The translations under genes were made by a program, and so were the position numbers. Positions 6,700 to 12,005 of a stretch of DNA of 14,218 nucleotides are shown in pieces. Numbering within the stretch: position 1 is the stretch's first letter; the number at the start of each line of letters is the position of its first letter. The stretch is from CALGSZ01 sp042408955. Its GTDB lineage: Bacteria > Chloroflexota > Chloroflexia > Thermomicrobiales > UBA6265. The DNA lies in NCBI GenBank assembly GCA_042408955.1, contig JBHOQQ010000115.1:1-14218 (forward strand), in the 5' to 3' direction. The notes below the pieces were generated by a model. That model was not told the origin of the DNA. It made no database searches and worked only from the letters and a program-made list of their open reading frames with translations.

Positions 6700-7678
6700 C
6701 GCCGGTCTCACTCCCTGGAGCAAACAGATCGGTGCCTGCGAGATGCGGCAGAGAGCCCGGCTCGCCACTCGGTGACTGGGTCGCGCGAGCCACGTTGCTC
6801 GCGAGGTCATTGGCGGCAGCGCGCCCATAATGATCCAAGAGCCGGAGCAGCGTTGGGCGGAGTGCCGGCCGCTCGACGATGAGATCAATCATGCCATGAT
6901 CGAGCAGAAATTCTGCCGTTTGGAAACCATCGGGAAGTTTTTGCTTGGTTATCTGCTCGATGACGCGTGGGCCCGCGAAACCGATCAGCGCGCCCGGCTC
7001 GGCGAGGATGATATCCGCGATCGTCGCGTAGCTCGCGGTGACGCCGCCGTAGCAGGGGTCAGTGAGCAAGGAAATATGCGGGATGCGAGCGTGTCCGAGG
7101 CGGGCCAAGGCGGCGACGGTCTTCGCCATCTGCATGAGGGAAAAGAGCCCTTCGTGCATGCGGGCGCCGCCTGAGGCATTGATGGTCAGGAGCGGCAGGC
7201 GCGTGTCCCGGCATCGCTCGATGGCGCGGACGAGCTTTTCCCCGAAGACCGAGCCCATGCTTGCGCCGAGAAACTCGAAGTCGCAGACGGCCAAGGCGAG
7301 CGGGCGGCCATCGATGGTGGCACGGCCGGTGACGAGCGCTTCTGTCTCACCGCTCTTCTGCTGGGTGGAACGGTGCTTCTGGCGATACGGGCCGGTGCCG
7401 TCGGCAAATTCGAGGGGGTCGTCGGGTTGAAGCGAGGCGTCCCACTCGGTAAAAGAGCCTGGATCGACAAGCTGGGCGATACGCTCGCGAGCGCGCAACC
7501 GGAAGTGATAGCCGCACTTTGGGCAGACGCGCAGGTTATGCGTAAGCTCCTTGGCGTAGAGTAGCTCCTTACATTTGACGCACTTGACCCAAAGGTCTTC
7601 AGGGATATGCTGATCCGGCCGCTCGTCGGCGGTCGTGAGCGGTTGAAATTTGCCTCCGCGGTGAAAGAATCCGCGCAT
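6692..7678 (-). CDS. accD: Acetyl-CoA carboxylase carboxyltransferase subunit beta, 328 aa
   Basis: The beta chain of the acetyl-CoA carboxylase carboxyltransferase, partner of AccA in the alpha2beta2 enzyme. A four-cysteine zinc ribbon at C33, C36, C52 and C55 (C-X2-C-X15-C-X2-C) is the hallmark of AccD. It is followed by the crotonase-like core with FEFLGASMGSVFGEK (135-149), LLTINASGGARMHEG (163-177), TDPCYGGVTASYA (206-218) and GFAGPRVIEQ (233-242). The N-terminus MRGFFHRGGKFQ is typical in style. ATG at 7678 follows AGGGG. It is the first gene of a two-gene operon with accA, overlapping by 8 bp, and has a good promoter candidate 120 bp upstream. Nothing points to loss of function. Confidence 0.97.
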   Translation of the reverse strand: MRGFFHRGGKFQPLTTADERPDQHIPEDLWVKCVKCKELLYAKELTHNLRVCPKCGYHFRLRARERIAQLVDPGSFTEWDASLQPDDPLEFADGTGPYRQKHRSTQQKSGETEALVTGRATIDGRPLALAVCDFEFLGASMGSVFGEKLVRAIERCRDTRLPLLTINASGGARMHEGLFSLMQMAKTVAALARLGHARIPHISLLTDPCYGGVTASYATIADIILAEPGALIGFAGPRVIEQITKQKLPDGFQTAEFLLDHGMIDLIVERPALRPTLLRLLDHYGRAAANDLASNVARATQSPSGEPGSLPHLAGTDLFAPGSETGDD

Positions 7679-7798
7679 CGCCGGCCCCTACGGGACTTGC
7701 GGTGAGGAGGTCGTGAGCGCGATCCACAGCGACAGGACGGGCTGAGGAAAACCTACCGGCGACGCGCTCCCCACCGGCGCGCAGCCGGGTGCGTGCTG

Positions 7799-7827
7799 AG
7801 GATACGCGAGGCGAAGCGTACGTTCAA
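7799..7827 (-). promoter_or_regulatory. Promoter of the accD-accA operon
   Basis: On the minus strand TTGAAC (7827-7822), 17 bp, TATCCT (7804-7799): four of six matches in each hexamer and optimal spacing. This predicts a leader of about 114 bases before accD. The G-rich repeat at 7828-7991 begins at the very base next to the -35 hexamer, so it replaces whatever upstream element was once there. Leader contents: no recognised riboswitch or attenuator was seen. Confidence 0.55.
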
Positions 7828-7991
7828 GGGGCTGGGGGCGAGGAAGGGGTCAGGAGTCGGGGGTCGGGGGTCGGTTGAGGGGCTAGGGGCTGGGGGCTGG
7901 GGGTTGGGGAAGGTTCGAGCTTCGAGCTACGAGCTATCAGCCGTCGGCGATTCAGCCGTTAGGTGTCGTAGGGGCGCGATTCATCGCGCCC
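7828..7991. repeat. Composite modular repeat, copy 1 (G-tracts, GAGCTACGAGC block, hairpin)
   Basis: From 7828 to about 7910 runs of four to five G are separated by CT, TT, TC or CA (for example GGGGCTGGGGGCTGGGGG), enough for a G-quadruplex. Next comes GTTCGAGCTTCGAGCTACGA, with an AGCTTCG/AGCTACG period of seven, then CAGCCGTC repeats, and finally the hairpin GGGCGCGATTCATCGCGCCC (7972-7991). The same order is found at 10927-11091 and, inverted, at 11523-11676. It directly abuts the accDA promoter. Confidence 0.8.
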
Positions 7992-8160
7992 ATGCTGTTC
8001 ACATGCGGCCGGCGGCCTCGCTCGGGCGGGCTCGCTGGAGGGCGACGCATTGCCACAGCAGGCGCACAACGCGCACCACCGCGGCAGCATCGCGCGGGGC
8101 GAACGTCCCCGCGCTGAGACGACAAAGCCGGCGAAAGCCGGCTGGTCTGTTGGGATGAGC
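7992..8160. repeat. Hairpin repeat field with inverted partial copy of the 102-bp element
   Basis: Two stable hairpins stand out: GCGCGGGGCGAACGTCCCCG followed by CGC (about 8093-8115), and AGCCGGC-GAAA-GCCGGCT (8126-8143). Read on the minus strand, the part at about 8090-8150 matches the right half of the 102-bp elements at 8425 and 11254, sharing GCCGGCTTT, GCTCAGCGCGGGGACG and TTCGCCC. Open frames crossing it, for example on the minus strand at 7952-8563, only spell out these repeats and are not genes. Confidence 0.65.
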
Positions 8161-8207
8161 GATTCCTCGCTTCGCACTCCCGCGCTATCGCGAACGGAAT
8201 GACGATG
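8161..8207. repeat. Dispersed repeat, copy 2 (first copy at 4469-4515)
   Basis: Starts GATTCCTCGCTTCGCACTCC and ends GAACGGAATGACGATG. It differs from the copy at 4469 by two single-base gaps and a few substitutions, mainly in the loop (CTATCG against CTGGCG). Both lie in gene-free DNA in the same orientation. Confidence 0.65.
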
Positions 8208-8248
8208 CCGTCATCACGCCTCCCGACGGGCGTACCAATGGCGTGTTG

Positions 8249-8345
8249 AGCCCCCTTGAGGGGGCTTCGTCTGCTTGGTGAGCCGTGTCCCGAGCAAAGC
8301 GAGGGCGCGGGGGCTTTCGCCCCGCGGGACAGGGGGATCACTGCT
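8249..8345. repeat. Hairpin pair with a GTGTCCCGAGC unit repeated at about 8551
   Basis: AGCCCCCT-TG-AGGGGGCT (8249-8266) is a perfect 8-bp stem. It is the same hairpin as at 8445-8462 and 11275-11292. After it, GTGTCCCGAGCAAAGCGAGG leads into GCGGGGGCTTTCGCCCCGC, another hairpin. A near copy, GTGTCCCAAGCGAAGCGAGG, lies at about 8551-8574. None of the stems is followed by a T-run, so they are not ordinary terminators. Confidence 0.6.
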
Positions 8346-8424
8346 GGGCTGATGATTACCGGCGCAATGGGAGAAAGGGCCATGCTCTGTCGCCGATCGC
8401 GCGGGGCTGGAGCGCGGGCCTCAA

Positions 8425-8526
8425 GACCCGCGCTCAACTCACAAAGCCCCCTGAAGGGGGCTGACGAGAGTATCGTCTGTGGCGAACGAGCCGGCTTTCG
8501 CTGGCTTTGTATGCTCAGCGCGGGGG
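8425..8526. repeat. 102-bp two-hairpin repeat, copy A
   Basis: GACCCGCGCTCAACTCACAA leads to stem 1, AGCCCCCT-GA-AGGGGGCT (8445-8462). An unlike middle section of about 27 bp follows, then stem 2, AGCCGGC-TTTC-GCTGGCT (8489-8506), then TTGTATGCTCAGCGCGGGG. Copy B at 11254-11356 has the same ends and both stems while the middle differs. The conserved stems around a variable centre suggest that structure is what is kept or copied. Confidence 0.75.
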
Positions 8527-8738
8527 CTTGAGCCCCGCGCGATGGGGCCATGCTGTGTCCCAAGCGAAGCGAGGGAGCGGGACTTTAGGCCGCGCTCCCG
8601 GCCCGCGCGATGCTGTCTGACGCATGTGGGCTGGGCGGGAGCGCGGCATCGTCGCCGAACTCCTTTCCCAGCTCCCAGCATTGGGAGAGGGGTCAGGAGT
8701 GATGGCCTGCGCTCCCACTGGCGGATCGTGCCGCGAGC
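8527..8738. repeat. Remaining repeat debris downstream of the DUF4352 gene
   Basis: Contains GCGGGGGCTTGAGCCCCGC (a hairpin, about 8520-8538), the GTGTCCCAAGCGAAGCGAGG unit at about 8551, and a hairpin CTCCCA-GCAT-TGGGAG at 8672-8687 about 50 bp beyond the stop of the minus-strand DUF4352 gene. The last has no T-run in the direction of that gene and looks like the CTCCCAATGCTGGGAG dispersed repeat rather than an intrinsic terminator. No gene is seen. Confidence 0.5.
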
Positions 8739-10133
8739 TCAGCCGAGAAGATCGAGGAGCTCGGGGCAGACCTGGCTGAGCTCGTTGCCGAGTTGATCGA
8801 TTTGTCCGCCCTGGCCAAGGACCTGCTGATCTAGCTCGCTAAGATTGTTCAGGACGACGAGTTGCATGGCGGTATCGCCGGATTCGAGTGCGCCGGCGAA
8901 GCTGCTCAGGCCCTCGCCGATCTGCTGAAGATAGCTGACGAGCGCATCATTGAACTCCTGCGCGGCTGGTGGTGTTGGCTCAGCAGCCTGGTCCTCAGCG
9001 AAGGTGGAGAACGACTCGGCTGCTTGCCGCACGGCATCAACGTCGACGGTGTCCGGGTTATCCAAGCCAAGATTCGAGATGATGCCTTGCGCTTGCTGGA
9101 AGCGCTGAATTGTCGCGTTCCACCACGCTTCCAGGCCCGCGCACTCGCCGGTCTCCACGGCAGCAGGGGTAGCCGGGGGAACAGCGGGGGTCGCCACTGC
9201 GGACGGCGCCATGGTGAGGTCGGCGATGGTCAACATGCGGTCTGACTGGGGCGCGTAGACGACGCCGGTGAGCGTCACGCCGTTGAGTACCTCAAAGCCG
9301 ACGGCCCCGGAGACTGAATCGCCGGGCGCGAGCTCACCATATTGAAGATCGGGAAGGAGCGAGGTGTCACGATACACGCTGGTGCTCCTCATCAGGAAGC
9401 CATCGGCATCGACCAGGTAATAGGCGCCGGGATTCACCTCGAGTGGGCGGACACCCGTGTTGGTGATCGTGAGCGTGACGAGCACGTAGTGATTGCCGCG
9501 CTGCGGAGGTGAGCCGGCATCGTAGTCAGTGAACGGATCCGTGATCGTAGTCACCGTGACGTCGGCAACGTCGGAGCCATCGTTGCCCCGTACGTGGACA
9601 GGCGTACCCTGCGCTGGCAACGTGGCGCCCAATCCCGCCAGCGTGATCAACCGGCCGGATTGGGGAATGTAGACGACGGCCGTGAGCGTTGCGCCATTGA
9701 GAGCCTGAAAGCCGACCGAGCCGGAGATCTCCGTGCCGGGAGCGAGATCGTTTTGATACTCCAGAAGCTGGATGGATGAATCCGAGGGGAGATAGAGCGA
9801 GCCACCATCGTACACGAAGCCATCCGTGTCGATGAGCGCGAATGCGTTCGGATCGACTTCCATCGGGCGAGAGCCGGTGTTGCTGATGGTAACGGTCAGG
9901 ACGACAAAGTGACTGCCCCGCTGCGGCGGAGCATTTGGGTCATAGTTCTGGAAAGGATCGACAAGATCTTGGGTGGTAATCTGGCCGATCTCACCGCCAT
10001 CTTGACCGATGATCGTGACCGTGGCGCCGAGCACTGGACGCTCGGGTTCTTGTGCGTGGTTGATCGAAGGGTGAGGAAGGGAAACAGCCACCAGGAGCAG
10101 CGAAACGATGACAGCGAACCGTGCGCGACGCAT
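8739..10133 (-). CDS. Secreted protein with two tandem DUF4352 domains and a C-terminal helical domain, 464 aa
   Basis: The N-terminus MRRARFAVIVSLLLVAVSL is a Sec-type signal peptide, probably cleaved after NHA near residue 28. Two homologous immunoglobulin-like DUF4352 domains follow. Domain 1 (about 31-167) has DPFQNYDPNAPPQRGSHFVV, TISNTG and VDPNAFALIDTDGF. Domain 2 (about 174-306) repeats this as DPFTDYDAGSPPQRGNHYVL, TITNTG and VNPGAYYLVDADGF. A Pro/Ala linker (308-328) leads to a helical domain (331-464) bounded by C331 and C456, which could form a disulfide outside the cell. The chosen ATG at 10133 has GAGGAGG upstream; an in-frame start at 10184 would delay the signal peptide. DUF4352 proteins are surface or extracellular and of unknown role. 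The gene is monocistronic and divergent from the phage-type cluster. Confidence 0.87.
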   Translation of the reverse strand: MRRARFAVIVSLLLVAVSLPHPSINHAQEPERPVLGATVTIIGQDGGEIGQITTQDLVDPFQNYDPNAPPQRGSHFVVLTVTISNTGSRPMEVDPNAFALIDTDGFVYDGGSLYLPSDSSIQLLEYQNDLAPGTEISGSVGFQALNGATLTAVVYIPQSGRLITLAGLGATLPAQGTPVHVRGNDGSDVADVTVTTITDPFTDYDAGSPPQRGNHYVLVTLTITNTGVRPLEVNPGAYYLVDADGFLMRSTSVYRDTSLLPDLQYGELAPGDSVSGAVGFEVLNGVTLTGVVYAPQSDRMLTIADLTMAPSAVATPAVPPATPAAVETGECAGLEAWWNATIQRFQQAQGIISNLGLDNPDTVDVDAVRQAAESFSTFAEDQAAEPTPPAAQEFNDALVSYLQQIGEGLSSFAGALESGDTAMQLVVLNNLSELDQQVLGQGGQIDQLGNELSQVCPELLDLLG

Positions 10134-10234
10134 CGAAGCCTCCTCGTCTGGGCATGGCTCAACGCCGTCGCGAGACCGCGGCACGCTGAGCAGCGATTAC
10201 CAACCCGCCTGCCACGGGAACGGTAGTGACGCGT

Positions 10235-10263
10235 ACCGTACACCGAAATTCGATGGGCCACAA
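10235..10263 (-). promoter_or_regulatory. Candidate promoter of the DUF4352 gene
   Basis: On the minus strand TTGTGG (10263-10258), 17 bp, TACGGT (10240-10235), giving a leader of about 95 bases. Hexamers are weak (three matches each). An inverted repeat ACGGTA-GTGACGCG-TACCGT (10220-10239) overlaps the -10 box and could be an operator. The -35 box and the bases before the -10 box (CGGTGTA) resemble those of the LuxR-type gene promoter candidate (CGGGTGTA). Confidence 0.35.
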
Positions 10264-10449
10264 GTAGCCCGACGCGCAGATGACCAAGATTCCCCAAGTT
10301 TGTCCCAAGAGGCCCGCTCAATCTCCTCCTCTTTTAATGCGCCCGCGATGCAGGCAGGTGCACACGGTGGGGCAAGCGATGCACCGCGAGGCATTGAAGG
10401 GAGATCTGACAAGGACAGTCGTGGGTGCTGGTGGTTGAAGGACGTGGCA
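10264..10449. other. Divergent intergenic region before the phage-type cluster
   Basis: Together with the promoter candidate at 10235-10263, this fills the 316 bp between the DUF4352 gene and the first phage-type gene. The only AT-rich hexamer on the plus strand is TTTAAT (10333-10338), without a matching -35 box at 16-18 bp. The frame open from 10108 on the plus strand has no protein-like content before 10450. No repeat of the families seen elsewhere lies here, so I see no clear promoter for the plus-strand cluster. Confidence 0.3.
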
Positions 10450-10923
10450 ATGGGACGGAGGAGATGCGCGGCGGCTGGCTGTGGCCGGTTTGTGGCGCGG
10501 GATGCGCTGTGGTGCGAGCGGCATGAGCCGCTCGATGGCAAGGAAAACATGGCTGAGGACGAGGGGCGGGTACGGGACCCCACGCGATCCCTGACCGCGT
10601 GGGAACCCGAGCGGAGCCGGGAGGAATTCCGACGCCGACTGGCCCGCGGCGACTATCGGCGCCTCCTCGATGATGATCTTCAAGCGGTGATCGCGCAGGC
10701 AGCCGCGGAGCGCGGGCTGGCGGGCGAGATCGGCGCGCTGCGCGTAGTGCTCGCCCGGCTGCTGCTGGAGGAGGACGATCTGACGAAGCTGGTGGCAGGG
10801 GTAGCGCGGCTTGCGAGCGCGGCGACGCAGGCGGCGCGGGCACAACGCGCGATCGCGGGAGAGACCGGGCAGGGGCTGACGGAGGCGATCAACCGGTTTC
10901 TCGCGGAGCTAGATGGGGGCTAG
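10450..10923 (+). CDS. Uncharacterised 157-aa protein with N-terminal Cys/His motif, upstream of phage packaging genes
   Basis: The N-terminus MGRRRCAAAGCGRFVARDAL continues to WCERHEP and carries C6, C11, C22 and H25, a C-X4-C-X10-C-X2-H pattern that could hold a zinc ion. An acidic linker follows, and then helices rich in Ala, Leu and Arg from about 55 to 155 (FRRRLARGDYRRLLDDDL, IGALRVVLARLLLEEDD). I know of no named family. Its place before a large terminase is where small terminases usually sit, so a DNA-recognition partner is a reasonable but untested idea. ATG at 10450 has GAAGGA upstream; the frame is open from 10108, but only the part from 10450 looks like protein. The stop codon lies in GGGGGCTAG, at the edge of the repeat starting at 10927. 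Confidence 0.78.
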   Translation: MGRRRCAAAGCGRFVARDALWCERHEPLDGKENMAEDEGRVRDPTRSLTAWEPERSREEFRRRLARGDYRRLLDDDLQAVIAQAAAERGLAGEIGALRVVLARLLLEEDDLTKLVAGVARLASAATQAARAQRAIAGETGQGLTEAINRFLAELDGG

Positions 10924-10926
10924 AGA

Positions 10927-11091
10927 GGGGGTCAGGAGTCTGGGGTTAAGGGTCGGTGTGGGGGTTGGGGGCGAGGGAAGGTTCGAGTTACGAGCTACGA
11001 GCGACGAGCGACGAGCTTTCAGCCGTCAGGTGTCAGCGTTCAGCCGATAGCCGATAGCCGGTAGCCGATAGGGGTGCGATGCATCGCGCCC
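10927..11091. repeat. Composite modular repeat, copy 2 (left arm of a 750-bp island)
   Basis: Same block order as at 7828-7991: G-tracts (GGGGGTCAGGAGTCTGGGG, then GGTCGGTGTGGGGGTTGGGG), then GTTCGAGTTACGAGCTACGA, CAGCCGTCAGGTGTCAGC, a GATAGCC tandem (CCGATAGCCGATAGCCGGTA) and the hairpin GGGTGCGATGCATCGCGCCC (11072-11091). It starts three bases after the stop of the 157-aa gene. Its reverse complement is recognisable at 11523-11676. Confidence 0.8.
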
Positions 11092-11253
11092 GACTCGTCC
11101 ACATCCGTCTGACGGCATCGCGCGGGGTGTGAGCGCAGGGCGAACGTCCCCTCCCCGCAACATGCTCGGGACATGACTCAGCCTCATCGCGCGGGGCACA
11201 AACGTATCCAGCGATTCGTTGCGAGGCAACGCCTGCTCTCGCGCGGGGCTAAA
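11092..11253. repeat. Interior of the repeat island, left part
   Basis: No gene. Recurrent CATCGCGCGGGG units (about 11115 and 11186), a GGGCGAACGTCCCC hairpin-like piece matching the one near 8099, and a hairpin CGTTGC-GAG-GCAACG (11217-11231) are visible. Confidence 0.45.
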
Positions 11254-11356
11254 GACCCCGCGCTCAACCCACAAAGCCCCCTAAAGGGGGCTGAATTAGA
11301 CACTGGTCGTGGCAACACCAGCCGGCTTGAGTCGGCTTTGTATGCTCAGCGCGGGG
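11254..11356. repeat. 102-bp two-hairpin repeat, copy B
   Basis: GACCCCGCGCTCAACCCACA leads to stem 1, AGCCCCCT-AA-AGGGGGCT (11275-11292). A middle section unlike copy A follows, then stem 2, AGCCGGC-TTGA-GTCGGCT (11320-11337), then TTGTATGCTCAGCGCGGGG. Both stems stay paired even though the loops differ from copy A (8425-8526). It is preceded by GCGCGGGGCTAAAGACCCCG, a further hairpin that overlaps its left end. Confidence 0.75.
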
Positions 11357-11522
11357 ACGTTCGCCCGCACGAAGGGGCTGAGCGGACAACCTGACCGAGA
11401 TGATCGACGGAACTCCTGTGACCCAACGCGATAGCCAGCATCGCCCGTCCGGCGTCGGGCATTCGCGCGTCCCGGCGCACTAGGGCTGGCCGCGCTGCAA
11501 CGCAACCCTACGATTTCTGACT

Positions 11523-11676
11523 GGGCGCAACGCATCGCTCCCCTACGGACGGCTCATGGCTGGTGGCTGATCGCTCACAGCTCGCCGCTCAAAGCTCGTA
11601 GCTCGAAGCTCGTATCTTCCCCAGCCCCTAACCCCCAGCCCCCACACCGACCCCCGACCCCCGACCCCTGACCCCC
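11523..11676. repeat. Composite modular repeat, copy 3, inverted (right arm of the island)
   Basis: Read on the minus strand from 11676: GGGGGTCAGGGGTCGGGGG, then GGTCGGTGTGGGGGCTGGGG, then CGAGCTTCGAGCTACGAGCT, and a degraded hairpin GGGAGCGATGCGTTGCGCCC at 11523-11542. The order and wording mirror copy 2 at 10927-11091, making a long inverted repeat around 750 bp in total. Between 11357 and 11522 no gene or clear repeat was seen. Confidence 0.78.
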
Positions 11677-11699
11677 TATCATGCGGACTGAGGTGAGTG

Positions 11700-11921
11700 A
11701 TGACAGAGACCGAGTTACGCGAGCGGCTGCGGCGCTTGCGGCCCGCGCCGGCGGATGAGATGCGGCCGCCATCGGCCTACGAGGCGGTCACGCGGCAGAT
11801 GGTAGAGGCGCTTGCGGAGGATTTGCGCGAGATCAAAGGAAGGCTGAACGGGTTGTTGTGGATGGTGGCGAGCGCCATTGTGCTCGACGTGGCGTTGCGG
11901 CTGGCAGGAGCAGGATCGTAG
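11700..11921 (+). CDS. Small membrane protein, 73 aa, holin/XhlA-like layout
   Basis: A protein of 73 residues: a charged N-terminal part (TETELRERLRRLRPAPADEM), an amphipathic helix (VEALAEDLREIKGRLNGLL) and one hydrophobic C-terminal helix (LLWMVASAIVLDVALRLAG). A helix with heptad-like spacing before a single C-terminal membrane span is the layout of phage XhlA/holin-associated proteins, but the match is in layout only. ATG at 11700 has GAGG six bases upstream; the GTG immediately before it would add one residue. It lies 84 bases before the terminase GTG in the same frame, separated by a TAG at 11919, and begins 24 bases after the inverted repeat copy at 11523-11676. Probably co-transcribed with the terminase. 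Confidence 0.7.
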   Translation: MTETELRERLRRLRPAPADEMRPPSAYEAVTRQMVEALAEDLREIKGRLNGLLWMVASAIVLDVALRLAGAGS

Positions 11922-12005
11922 GAGGGACGCAGCCTGAGAGAGTCATCGGGCGAGAAGAGGAGCAGGAGCTCCGGCCGCGCCCGCGCTGACGCGGATGCCG
12001 GTGTC

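Noticed and set aside
6700..6888. Longer accA starting inside accD
   Set aside because: The added 63 residues are antisense-like in composition and unlike any AccA; the ATG at 6699 has a ribosome site and the usual overlap with accD.
7952..8563. 203-residue open frame on the minus strand
   Set aside because: It reads through hairpin repeats (giving phrases such as GRDESRP and SPLKGA) and changes family every few dozen residues; this is translated repeat DNA, not a gene.
8249..8690. Intrinsic terminators
   Set aside because: Several strong stems exist, but none is followed by a T-run on either strand, and the same stems recur as dispersed repeats.
8249..11292. CRISPR array
   Set aside because: Repeats are palindromic, irregularly spaced and in both orientations; there are no uniform spacers and no cas genes.
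10927..11676. Insertion sequence with its own transposase
   Set aside because: Inverted arms are present, but no frame in the interior encodes a transposase or any recognisable protein.
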